Assembly: GCA_001464055.1 (NCBI GenBank)
Contig: LNET01000038.1
Location: 104,709-168,708 of the forward strand
Direction: 5' to 3'
DNA: 64,000 nt
Origin: Burkholderiales bacterium Ga0077543
Lineage (GTDB): Bacteria > Pseudomonadota > Gammaproteobacteria > Burkholderiales > Burkholderiaceae_C
Below the pieces are notes generated by a model. The model saw only the letters and a program-made list of their open reading frames with translations, did not search any database and was not told where the DNA came from. Below, piece after piece: positions 9,201 through 16,482 of this stretch. How positions within the stretch are numbered: the stretch's first letter is position 1; each line of letters opens with the position of its first letter. Both the position numbers and the translations under genes were made by a program.

Positions 9201-12200
9201 CGTCGTGGCCACGGTGGCCACAGTCGGGAACTGCGGCAGGCCCTCGCGCACCAGCGGGCCGAGGTCGACCACGCTGGCCGAGCGGTCCATGAAGTTCTGC
9301 ACGTACAGCCGGGTACCGTCGGCCGAGACAGCCAGCGCCTGCGGCGCACGGCCGACATCGAACTTCACCAGCTCGCGGCCGCGGAAGGCGTCCACCACCG
9401 CCACCTGGCGGCTGGTCTCCAGCGCCACGAACAGGTACGCACCACTGGGGTGGTAGGCCGCGGCCGTGCCCAGGCTGGCGTTGTCGTGGTCGATGCGGCT
9501 GGCGTGATCCTCGGCCAGCGTGGCCATGTCGATGCGCGAGCTGATGGCGCGCACCGTGTTCTGGAAGTCCAGCGGCTGGCCATTGCGCAGCGCGCCGCGC
9601 CGGATGTTGTCCTGCTTCGATGGCACCCAGGCGCGGGCGCCGTCGGGCGAGATGGTGGCCGCGGCCAGGTAGTTGGGCAGGCCGGCGCCCTGGTTCTCGT
9701 TGTCGACCTTGTCGCTATGGCGCAGCACGATGCTGCGGTTCAGCGTCATCGGGCCGGCGTTCACCGCCAGCACCTCGGCGCCGCCCGCGGCGGTGTCGAC
9801 GGTGGCCGTGCCTTCGCCAGGCAGCGGGTTGGTGATGAAGCGCGAGACCAGCACGAGGGCGCCATTGGCCGACGCCGACACGTGCCGCGCGTTGGCGCCC
9901 ACGGCCAGCGTGGCCTGCACGGCGCCCGTGGCCGGGTCGAGCTTGAGCAGCTGGCCGGTGGCCTCGAGCACCACGAAGGCACTGCCGCCGGGCGCGAAGG
10001 CCAGGCCGTGCGGCTGCGCCGCCGACGGCAGCGCCACCGTGGCCACCACCGTGAGCGTGGCGGGGCTGAGGATGCTGATGCTCGACGAGCCCTTGTTGGT
10101 GACCCAGAGGCGGCCGTCGGGTGCGACGGCCACCGCGCGCGGCGAGCTGCCCACGGCGACCTCGGCCACGCGGGTATTGCTGGCGGTGTCGATCACGGCA
10201 ACCGTGTTGCTGTCGGGGTTGGCCACCCACAGCCGCGCCGAAGCGCCGCCGCGTGCTTCCAGCGCCACGGCCGAGGAGGCCGCGGGCCGGCCCGGCGTGG
10301 GCGGCGTGCCCACCGCCTGCAGGAAGGTGCGCGCGGTGGTGCGCCCGGCGGTGTCGCGTGCCGAGAGCGTGACGGCATAGACCCCCGGGTTGGCGAAGCT
10401 TCGCGTGATCGACGCGGCGGCGCTGAACGGCGTGGCGGGCGTGCCGTCGCCGAAGTCCCAGCTGTAGCTGACGCCGGCCTGCGCCGCGACGGCGTAGCTT
10501 GCGCTGCCGCCGGCGTTGATGACCGGGGCGTTGATGACATCGGTCACGGTGGGAGGCGTGTAGGGTGTCACCGGCACCTGCGGCGCGCCGACACCCTGGC
10601 CGACGGCGATGATGGTGCCGCGCGAAGGCACGCCGCTGGCGTCCACCGCCACGAGCTGGTAGTAGCCCGGGGGCACCAGGGTGTTGGCCGGCACGGTGGC
10701 CGTGATGCGGAACTGCTCCTGGGTGAAGGCCATCGGGATGCGGCGCTGCCCCGAGTTGAACGAGTGCGTACCGACGCTCAAGCCGATCAGCACGGTCTCG
10801 CGGATGGTGGCCGTCGAAGCCAGGTCGAACTGCAGCTGCGCACCGTTCGCATGGCGCAGGCCGCTCACACCCACCAGGCGCGGGCGAGGCGCCAGTTGCG
10901 CGGCTCCGTTCACCGTGCGGAACAGGTACGGCGGATAGAAGACATCGCCGCGAAGCTGAACCGGCCCGGGCGTGCCGCCGCCAGTCACCAGCACGGTGCC
11001 GTTGGGCAGCAGGCTGGCCTGCGAGTGGTAGCCGCGGAACACGGTCGAGGCCGCCATGCGGGCCCAGGTGCCGTTGGCCGGGTTCCACATTTCGGCCGTG
11101 TATGCGCCGAAGGCGGGATCGTTGTTGGCGCGGGTTTCCCCGCCGGTGACCACCACCTTGCCATCGGGCAGGACCACCACGCCCGCGTAGTGGCGGCCGA
11201 AGGCCATCAGCGGCTGCTCGGTGCGTGCGGCGCCACCACCGTTGAGGTCGATGACCGTGGCCTGACGGCTGCCGGCCCAGCCCAGGCCGTTGTGGTAGGC
11301 GTTGCCGCCGACCATCAACACCCGGCCGGGCGCGTACATCACACCCGTGGACGTCGGGCCGGCGTTGGGGGCGTTGTCGTTGGTGAAGGCGCCACCGGGC
11401 GCCCCTTTCCACCCGCCGACGATGGTGGTCGTGCCCTGGCCGCCCGCGGCGTTGGCGTCGACGTACCACATCTGGTCGGTGCTGACGCCGAAGACGCGCC
11501 CGTCCGGCGCAAGCCAGGCCTTGGGCATCGACGCGCGCAGAACGTCAGGGCCCCAGGCCGTGCGGCTCTGGGCGTTGAACAGGGTCCGCCAGGCACCGTT
11601 CTCGTAGACCTCGGGCGTCATCGACGACAAGCCTTCGGTCAGCGCCCCCGCCACGTTGTTCCACTGACCCTCGGTGTAGGGCGCAATGCCGCCCAGGATG
11701 ATGGGGCGGCCGTCGGCCAGCGTGATCATCGTGGCGTACCAGCGCGAGTCGGCCACGTTGCCTGCCGCAGGCATGGCACCGCTGCTGGGTTCGTAGGCGA
11801 CGCTGGTGACGTTGCCGTTGCCGCCGGTGATGAGCAGTTGCCCACTGGACAGGTAGGTCGCAGCAGCGCAGAAGCTGTCCTGGCGCGTCGGGTCGTAGGT
11901 GGTGACGTGCGCGCCGGCATCGAAGAGGCCGCGGTTGGGGTCCCACACGTCGAAGTAGCGGCCGTTCTGCGCGTTGCCGTCGGGCGTGGTGCCCCAGGTC
12001 AGCACCTTGCCGTCGGGCAGCACGGCCTGGTGCAGCCCGTTCATCGGCCAGGGGCCGACGCCCGACCACATGCCCTGCGTGGGCGCACTGGCTGGAATGG
12101 CCAGGCCCTGCAGCAGCGCATCGGTGGGCGCCGGCACGCTCACCCAGCCTGTCGGGTTGACCGTGACCGCGAGCGCCCGAGCCCGCCCCTCCTCGCCCGA

Positions 12201-12338
12201 CAGCGCCGCCTGCTCCGGATTCGACGGCGCGCGATCACCGCCGCCGCAAGCGGCCAGTGCCGCTGCGACCAGGAGTGTTGCAAGCGCAGAGCGGTGGCAA
12301 GGGCGGCGCGTCAGGCGAGGGTGTGGGCGATGGGTCAT
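6243..12338 (-). CDS. Giant multidomain lipoprotein: copper radical oxidase fused to di-haem peroxidase-like domain and binding modules
   Basis: 2031 residues. Order: lipoprotein signal with lipobox LAAC (Cys31); galactose-oxidase-type kelch propeller, about 60-480, closed by the C-terminal DUF1929 domain, to about 580; PKD domain (WDFGDGTP), about 605-685; YVTN-type propeller, about 696-1045; di-haem MauG/cytochrome c peroxidase-like domain, about 1050-1300, with CASCH at 1078-1082 and 1210-1214 and the LLGKQLFYD entry motif; PA14, about 1311-1455; Ig-like, about 1460-1550; discoidin (F5/8 C), about 1557-1700; second Ig-like, about 1709-1803; LamG, about 1812-2031. The copper radical oxidase residues are all present by alignment from memory to fungal galactose oxidase: Cys157 and Tyr201 (crosslink pair), Tyr437, His438 and His525. 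The protein is predicted to be anchored at or exported across the outer membrane. A peroxide-making oxidase linked to a peroxidase-like haem domain is inferred. It lies 51 bases downstream of the SCO gene, the same operon. Confidence 0.88.
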   Translation of the reverse strand: MTHRPHPRLTRRPCHRSALATLLVAAALAACGGGDRAPSNPEQAALSGEEGRARALAVTVNPTGWVSVPAPTDALLQGLAIPASAPTQGMWSGVGPWPMNGLHQAVLPDGKVLTWGTTPDGNAQNGRYFDVWDPNRGLFDAGAHVTTYDPTRQDSFCAAATYLSSGQLLITGGNGNVTSVAYEPSSGAMPAAGNVADSRWYATMITLADGRPIILGGIAPYTEGQWNNVAGALTEGLSSMTPEVYENGAWRTLFNAQSRTAWGPDVLRASMPKAWLAPDGRVFGVSTDQMWYVDANAAGGQGTTTIVGGWKGAPGGAFTNDNAPNAGPTSTGVMYAPGRVLMVGGNAYHNGLGWAGSRQATVIDLNGGGAARTEQPLMAFGRHYAGVVVLPDGKVVVTGGETRANNDPAFGAYTAEMWNPANGTWARMAASTVFRGYHSQASLLPNGTVLVTGGGTPGPVQLRGDVFYPPYLFRTVNGAAQLAPRPRLVGVSGLRHANGAQLQFDLASTATIRETVLIGLSVGTHSFNSGQRRIPMAFTQEQFRITATVPANTLVPPGYYQLVAVDASGVPSRGTIIAVGQGVGAPQVPVTPYTPPTVTDVINAPVINAGGSASYAVAAQAGVSYSWDFGDGTPATPFSAAASITRSFANPGVYAVTLSARDTAGRTTARTFLQAVGTPPTPGRPAASSAVALEARGGASARLWVANPDSNTVAVIDTASNTRVAEVAVGSSPRAVAVAPDGRLWVTNKGSSSISILSPATLTVVATVALPSAAQPHGLAFAPGGSAFVVLEATGQLLKLDPATGAVQATLAVGANARHVSASANGALVLVSRFITNPLPGEGTATVDTAAGGAEVLAVNAGPMTLNRSIVLRHSDKVDNENQGAGLPNYLAAATISPDGARAWVPSKQDNIRRGALRNGQPLDFQNTVRAISSRIDMATLAEDHASRIDHDNASLGTAAAYHPSGAYLFVALETSRQVAVVDAFRGRELVKFDVGRAPQALAVSADGTRLYVQNFMDRSASVVDLGPLVREGLPQFPTVATVATTGAERLSAQVLLGKQLFYDARDPRLARDSYMSCASCHSDAGHDGRTWDFTHFGEGLRNTPALAGRAGMAQGFVHWSANFDEVQDFEGQIRAFAGGTGLMADAQFNAGTRNTPLGDRKAGLSGDLDALAAYLGSLTTFERSPNRNADGTLTAAAIAGRTVFTNANCASCHTGAGFTISGDAGSLRSIGTLKPSSGGRLGAPLTGIDAPTLRDLWATAPYLHDGSAPTLAAAVQAHAGSTVAGADLANLVAYLQQIGGDEPGPGVPAASTGTGLRASYFNNTTLAGTAVVTRTEVPWFDWGVGAPAPGIGADNFSVRWTGEIQAVEAGTYQFRTLSDDGVRVWVNGVLLINNWTAHPPTVDTSAGIALAAGQRVPIVVEFQEFGGGAVLQLSWLRPGGAWARVPVAQLYAPGAPPPANQAPTVALTAPAGGTSVATGTAVTLAATAADADGSVARVEFYAGGTLLGTDATAPYALSWAPATAGAYSLTARAFDNTGASTTSAAVAFSIIAPPPVQSTNLAPSATLATSHVSPWETLAAVNDGRLPASSADRSGGAYGNWEGPVNYGRTDWVSFSWPTARSVSAFEVYWWNDGAGIGTPTAAAVEHWNGSAWVALGSPGLLLNRFNRLDFAPVTTTSIRVSMRSALATGILEARVWSGSASPTPPPVNQPPTVSLTAPAGGTSVATGTVVALSATAADADGSVARVEFYAGGTLLGSDTTAPYTLGWTPSVAGTYALTARAFDNAGAATTGAAVSMTVTAAATGTLPAGALAEWSFDAASGTGAPDSSGNGRTLTLGSGVAVTASGRAGAALQFAGPGSGAGATTAARVLDTAGSFSVSGWIRFDQLPTCWNQILASQDGVTVSGFYLGIVPPCGGGLPRATFAMLGADADASPTFRITDTETIVTGAWYHLVAVRDATSNTMALYVNGRLAGTLANSTRWAANGAFAVGRARFSGGLRDPAYAVIDGVRAYGRVLTAAEVTTLFQAAR
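6981..7960 (-). repeat. Two near-identical Ig-like module copies inside the giant lipoprotein gene
   Basis: The stretches 6981-7213 and 7728-7960 are colinear copies without insertions (constant offset 747 bp, 249 codons) and are very similar at the base level, sharing runs such as GTTGTCGAAGGCGCGCGCGG. Each encodes one Ig-like module. The similarity at synonymous sites points to recent duplication or gene conversion. Confidence 0.85.
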
Positions 12339-12389
12339 GGAGAGCGGTTCGTGTCGTCAGCAATCTGTGGATGTGGGCGCGCAGGTCGC

Positions 12390-13160
12390 TCAGGCGCCAG
12401 CGCGGCGCGTCAGTTCGTCCAGTGCCGGGATTTCGCGCAGCAGGCGCTTCACATCGGGCGGGTTGCCGTCGTAGCGCAGGCGCAGTTGTCCGTTGCGGTC
12501 GATGAGCCACAGGCCGGTGGCATGGTCATCGGGGCGACGCACTTCCGGCCCGGGCCGGAACAGGCGCAGCGCATCAGACACGCGTTCGATGTCCTCCGGG
12601 CGCCCCGTGACAAAGCTCCAGCCCGACAGGTCGACCCCCATGCGCACCGCGTAGGCCTTCAGCGCCTGCGGTGTGTCGCCCAGCGGGTCGAGCGAGACCG
12701 ACAGCAGCCGCACCCGTGGCCGCACGGCCGGCGGCAACTGGCGCTGAAGCTCGGCCAGAGCGGCGATCTGCACCGGGCAGACGGTGGAGCAGCCTGTGAA
12801 GACGAAGTTGGCCAGCACCGTCCGACCCACCAGGACCGCGGGATCGAACCTGCGGCCTTCCTGGTTCAACAGGTGCATGCCGCGGAAGTTGGCGTAAAAG
12901 CTGCTGCCTGCCCCGCCCGCGTTCGCCCGGGCCAGCGGCGCCGAGAAGGCCGCCGCCCAGCCGAGCGCTGCACTGGTGACCGCCTGCTGCAGCCAGTGGC
13001 GGCGCGAGACTGCGCGGCGGTCTGCGCCAGGGGCCAAGCCGGCCGTCAGACCCCGCGCATGCCAGGGCGACAAGTCATCGGTTGCGGTTGCGGTTGCGGT
13101 TGCGCTTGTGCTCTTCCAGTCCCTCGGTTCGGGCGCGTGCTTCTTCGACAACTTGTTCAT
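12390..13160 (-). CDS. SCO1/SenC family copper chaperone, Tat-type leader
   Basis: 256 residues. Thioredoxin-like SCO fold with the copper-binding CSTVC motif (Cys124 and Cys128) in the FVFTGCSTVCPVQ context and the distal histidine His213 (DDHATG), the usual Cys-Cys-His copper site. The N-terminus is long and polar, then SRRHWLQQAVTSAALGWAAA looks like a Tat leader ending near LARANA. Start ATG 13160 was chosen because the upstream part of the open frame is charged, unlike a leader, and runs into the intergenic region. SCO proteins deliver copper or reduce cysteines at cuproenzymes, classically cytochrome oxidase CuA. No oxidase gene is nearby; the next gene, 51 bases on, encodes a copper radical oxidase, so it may serve that enzyme (inference). 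Confidence 0.88.
   Translation of the reverse strand: MNKLSKKHAPEPRDWKSTSATATATATDDLSPWHARGLTAGLAPGADRRAVSRRHWLQQAVTSAALGWAAAFSAPLARANAGGAGSSFYANFRGMHLLNQEGRRFDPAVLVGRTVLANFVFTGCSTVCPVQIAALAELQRQLPPAVRPRVRLLSVSLDPLGDTPQALKAYAVRMGVDLSGWSFVTGRPEDIERVSDALRLFRPGPEVRRPDDHATGLWLIDRNGQLRLRYDGNPPDVKRLLREIPALDELTRRAGA
13080..13103 (-). repeat. GGTTGC hexanucleotide repeat, four copies
   Basis: Four perfect tandem copies of GGTTGC on the plus strand lie inside the SCO gene near its start and encode the alternating Ala-Thr run at residues 20-27. The unit is a multiple of three, so copy-number change would alter length but not frame. Confidence 0.9.
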
Positions 13161-13219
13161 CTGCAGTTCCGGCGCCCGTGGGCATGGGGCTTTTTCCTCG
13201 CGCAGTGTGTGTAACAAAT

Positions 13220-13240
13220 GGTTCAATCCGGGTTCAATCC
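13220..13240. promoter_or_regulatory. Tandem direct repeat with 11-bp period, candidate winged-helix operator
   Basis: GGTTCAATCC occurs twice, at 13220-13229 and 13231-13240, with one base between, so the repeat period is 11 bp. This is in the 134-bp region between the divergent SCO operon and regulator gene. OmpR/PhoB-type winged-helix domains bind such head-to-tail repeats one helical turn apart; the neighbouring regulator has that domain. Binding is inferred. Confidence 0.55.
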
Positions 13241-13294
13241 AGGCACCCCCCCGCGAAGCCGGGGCTCCACGGCGGACGAACCCGCATTTACCCG

Positions 13295-15295
13295 ATGAGC
13301 GCACCGTCGACGGTTTCAGACCCAAGCACCACCACCCTGCGATTCGGGCGCTGCGAGCTGCTGCTGCAAACGCGCGAGCTGCGGGTGTCCGGACGGCCAG
13401 AGCCCGTGCGACGGCGCGTGTTCGACCTGATGGCGTTCCTGGTGGCGCAGCGCCATCGCGTGGTGTCTCATCACGAGCTGCTGCGCCAAGTGTGGGGCAG
13501 TGCCCAGGTCTCGCCCAAGATGCTGGCGCGTGCGGTCATGGAAGCGCGTCGTGCCTGCGGCGACCCGGCCGAAGAGCCCGGGCTCTTCGTCTCGGTGCGG
13601 GGGGTGGGTTACCGCTTCGTCGGCACCCTCACCGAGGCATCGACCTCGCCATCCCCAGCCGACACGGCGGTCGAGGACCCGAGCGAGGTCCGCAGCCTGC
13701 TGCGCAGAGCCCGCCAGGCGCTCGACGCCGGCCGGCTCGACGAGGCCCAGGTCTTGGCCGCCGAGGCCCAGGCCGGGGCCGACAGGGGGCCCTCGCACGC
13801 CGACCGGGTGCAGGCCCTGGTGCTGCGTTCGTCAATGGCCATGCGCAGGGGCACCGCCGCCGAAGCCGCGAGGCTGGCTGCCCATGCGCTGCAGATCGCG
13901 CGCGCCGAAGGCCAGCCGCAGCTGGTGGCCCAGGCGCGGCTGGCGGTGGGCTACGTCCACCTGGTGGAGGGCGACCGGGCCTTGGCCATCAGGCACTTCG
14001 AAGAGTCCCGCGAGGCCCTCTCGGCGCGTGGCCATGAGCGCGATCTGCTGACCTGCCTGAACCGGCTGGCCATGGCGTTCCGGGACACTGGCAAGCCTGA
14101 GTCGGGCTTGCAGATGAACCGGCGCGCCCTGGTTCTCGCGCGCCAGCTCAGGGACCCGGATGCCATCCTGATCGCGCGCAACAACGAGGTGATGTTCCTG
14201 CTTTACATCGGCGACAGGCAGAGCGCCGAAGGACAGGCTGCTGCCGCCCGCAAGACCTTCGAGGAAGCACTGGCGCTCGTGGATGGGCTGCTGCAGGACC
14301 AGCCCGCCGGCGCCGGCAGCCGCCAGCGGCAGTCGGCGCTGGGCAACCGCGCCTTCGTCCTCCAGCGCCTGGGCCGGCTTGACGAAGCCTGGTCCATGCT
14401 GTCCGAGCTCGAGGTCGAGTCCGAAGGCTGCAGATGGTTGGACAGCCCCATCCATGCCGAGCGGCAGATGGTCACCCGGGAACTCAGGGCCACGCTGCTG
14501 GCCGACGCCGGCCGGCACGACGAAGCGCTCGAGCTGCTGGGCCAGAGCGTCGAGGCGGCGGTGCGCCTGGGGCGCCACGGCGCCTTGCCACGCCTGTACG
14601 GCCTGGCCGGCGACATCGCCGAGCGGGCAGGCCGGCTGGCGCAGGCGCTGCGCTGGGTGCGGCTACAAGGTGACGCGCAGGTGGCCCTGCGTGCCAGCGA
14701 AGCGAGCGCGCTGGCACTCATCCTGGAAGCCGAGATGAACGCCGAGAACCTGCAAGCCGAACTGCATCGGGCGCGGGCGCAGGTGGCAGCGCTGCAGCAG
14801 GAGAACGCAGGGCTGCGGCAGCGCGCGGAGCTGATGCAGGGCGCGGCACCGGTGGCGGCAGACACCGGCCTGGCAGGCAGCGAGCAGCTCACGGCATTGT
14901 TCTCGGCGCGGCACCATCACGCACGCGTCAAGGGCTTGCCGATGTGCCTGGGGCTGCTGGAGTGGGCGCCGGATCAGCCGCTGGCTCCCGCCGCACTTCG
15001 GGGCATCGCCGAGGTTCTGGCGGCGCAGGCCGACATTGCCTACCCGGCTGTCGACCAGGGCGCGGTGGGCGTGGTGTTCCGCATCCGTGACGCGGGGCCC
15101 TCGCACGCCGCCGAGGTGTGCCGGCGCGTGCTGGACGCGCTCGAGCGCCAGACCTGGTCGCGCCCGGGCACCGGGCAGCCGCCTTCGTGGCGATGCCGCA
15201 GCGCCGATGCGGCATGCTTCGGCTCGATCGAGCAATGCATCCAGAGCCTGGCGCATCGCTCGCCGACACCGGACAAGCACATGGCCGACGAATGA
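13295..15295 (+). CDS. Winged-helix transcriptional regulator with TPR-like middle and degenerate GGDEF-like end
   Basis: 666 residues. Residues about 12-110 form an OmpR-type DNA-binding domain (RFGRCELLLQTRELRVSG, later VSVRGVGYRFVGTL, the classic final hairpin) with no receiver domain. Residues about 130-480 are helical and TPR-like, rich in Ala/Leu/Arg. A coiled coil follows (AENLQAELHRARAQVAALQQ). The last 130 residues begin LTALFSARH and continue with CLGLLEW and ALRGIAEVLAAQ, resembling a diguanylate cyclase fold, but where GGDEF should stand the sequence reads DQGAVGVVF, so it cannot be catalytic. ATG 13295 begins MSAPSTVSDP; longer in-frame starts overlap the divergent SCO gene. Likely controls the copper-oxidase operon across the intergenic region (inference). 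Confidence 0.82.
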   Translation: MSAPSTVSDPSTTTLRFGRCELLLQTRELRVSGRPEPVRRRVFDLMAFLVAQRHRVVSHHELLRQVWGSAQVSPKMLARAVMEARRACGDPAEEPGLFVSVRGVGYRFVGTLTEASTSPSPADTAVEDPSEVRSLLRRARQALDAGRLDEAQVLAAEAQAGADRGPSHADRVQALVLRSSMAMRRGTAAEAARLAAHALQIARAEGQPQLVAQARLAVGYVHLVEGDRALAIRHFEESREALSARGHERDLLTCLNRLAMAFRDTGKPESGLQMNRRALVLARQLRDPDAILIARNNEVMFLLYIGDRQSAEGQAAAARKTFEEALALVDGLLQDQPAGAGSRQRQSALGNRAFVLQRLGRLDEAWSMLSELEVESEGCRWLDSPIHAERQMVTRELRATLLADAGRHDEALELLGQSVEAAVRLGRHGALPRLYGLAGDIAERAGRLAQALRWVRLQGDAQVALRASEASALALILEAEMNAENLQAELHRARAQVAALQQENAGLRQRAELMQGAAPVAADTGLAGSEQLTALFSARHHHARVKGLPMCLGLLEWAPDQPLAPAALRGIAEVLAAQADIAYPAVDQGAVGVVFRIRDAGPSHAAEVCRRVLDALERQTWSRPGTGQPPSWRCRSADAACFGSIEQCIQSLAHRSPTPDKHMADE

Positions 15296-15529
15296 ACGCG
15301 AGCATGGCGCCCGGCGCCACCGTGATTCCGAACCGGTCGGGCGCGAACGGATGCACCGACACCCGACTGCCCACTGCAGGCGCTGGCGCTCACCTGGCCG
15401 CACTGCTCCCCGGTCTGTTCCCCCCAAGTTCGCGCGGGACTTCATGAGACCACCAACAGCAGCCAGTCTGGTGCGATCCCGCGGCCGCCGCAATGGCTCC
15501 GCTCCGCCACATCGACGTCCGATGCAAGC

Positions 15530-16063
15530 TCAGTCGGCTGTCCCAAAGCCGCTGCGCACCAGATCCGCGATCCGAACCGCCATGCTGCGCGCAGGATCGA
15601 ACGGAAGGTCTTCGAATCCGAAGGCCGCATAGAGCGCCCGAACATCGTCATCCAGCGGATGCGTCAGCACGCAGAAGCAGCCGACTTGGTCGGACAGGCG
15701 CACTGCCGTTGTGAGCGCATAGAACATCAGCGATCGAGCGATGCCCTGCCCCTGCCACCGCAGGTCGACCGCCAACTGGCCCAGCAGGATGGCGGGCAAC
15801 GGGTCGGGCCGAGTGCGTTGCTGCGCCTTGGGCAACCACGCTCGCTCGACCTGCGCCGTCGACAGGCTCACGTAGCCGACGACGCTGCCAGCTTCCGCCT
15901 CGAAGATCACGCTTGTACGCGAAACCCCCAGTTCCTGGTTGCGCCAGGCGTGGCGGCGGAACCAGTGGTTTAGCGCGTCGCGCCCGCAATCGAACGCCGC
16001 CGTGTCGTCATCGGCCACCAGGGGTCGCGGCGGTGTGAAGGCGGCCGTTGTGTCTGAGGTCAC
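15530..16063 (-). CDS. GNAT acetyltransferase toxin, TacT/AtaT-type
   Basis: 177 residues. GNAT fold: the acetyl-CoA pyrophosphate loop is WQGQGIARSL (R/Q-x2-G-x-G/A), the end motif is ALYAAFGFEDL, and the central LAVDLRWQGQG strand is typical of TacT/AtaT-like toxins, which acetylate aminoacyl-tRNA and stop translation. The GTG start at 16063 overlaps the antitoxin stop (GTGA), a standard coupling in these modules, so the much longer upstream open frame is not used. The antitoxin directly upstream confirms the assignment. Which tRNA is the target cannot be read from sequence. Confidence 0.88.
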   Translation of the reverse strand: MTSDTTAAFTPPRPLVADDDTAAFDCGRDALNHWFRRHAWRNQELGVSRTSVIFEAEAGSVVGYVSLSTAQVERAWLPKAQQRTRPDPLPAILLGQLAVDLRWQGQGIARSLMFYALTTAVRLSDQVGCFCVLTHPLDDDVRALYAAFGFEDLPFDPARSMAVRIADLVRSGFGTAD

Positions 16064-16332
16064 TTCTGCCAGACGGGGCGAGTCTTGGACAGTTTTCGAA
16101 GCGCCGGCACTTCCCTCGCTGGCGCAATGGCCCAGGCCTCGAACCTCGCCCAGTCCTTCGCCGGAATCGTCACGATGCGGCGATTGAGCAGGTCGGACTC
16201 TGCGGCTTCGAGCGCACGCCGCCTCACGAAGTCGCTGAGACTGGTGCTGGCCTGTTCGGCCGCCGCCTCCAGCAAGGCACGTTCGCTGGCATTGACGCGA
16301 ACACTCAGAACGGCCGCGGGGGTGGTTGGCAT
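16060..16332 (-). CDS. DUF1778 ribbon-helix-helix antitoxin, TacA-type
   Basis: 90 residues. The N-terminal ribbon-helix-helix (AVLSVRVNASERALLEAAAE, then TSLSDFVRRRALEAA) binds DNA; the C-terminal tail (PAKDWARFEAW and onward) is the toxin-wrapping segment of DUF1778 antitoxins. ATG 16332 is preceded by GGGAG at the right spacing. It overlaps the toxin start and is preceded by an inverted repeat, the likely autoregulatory operator. Confidence 0.9.
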   Translation of the reverse strand: MPTTPAAVLSVRVNASERALLEAAAEQASTSLSDFVRRRALEAAESDLLNRRIVTIPAKDWARFEAWAIAPAREVPALRKLSKTRPVWQK

Positions 16333-16351
16333 GCGGACATCTCCCAACGAA

Positions 16352-16370
16352 TGTATGACAATAGCATACA
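16352..16370. promoter_or_regulatory. Inverted repeat upstream of antitoxin gene, candidate operator
   Basis: TGTATG-N7-CATACA is a perfect 6-bp inverted repeat starting 20 bases upstream of the antitoxin ATG, in an AT-rich patch unusual for this window. Ribbon-helix-helix antitoxins repress their own promoters through such sites. Function is inferred from position. Confidence 0.6.
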
Positions 16371-16482
16371 AGACCACGAAGCGCCATTCGCCTGCCATGT
16401 TCCCTGCCTGCGACGAGCGCCGTGCCGTGGCTTCGTTCGGCAACAGCTCGCCCAGCTTCACCCACCGCACCCGATTTCAGCC

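Noticed and set aside
6480..13214. A 2244-codon open frame on the plus strand, antisense to the giant lipoprotein and SCO genes
   Set aside because: Its translation is Arg/Gly/Ala/His-rich low-complexity text with no domains, and the opposite strand encodes conserved domains throughout. Long antisense frames are expected at this GC content.
15296..15529. The 234-bp gap between the regulator gene and the toxin gene, examined for an att site or a small RNA
   Set aside because: No repeat of the tRNA-His 3' end, no hairpin with a T-run and no convincing small reading frame were found.
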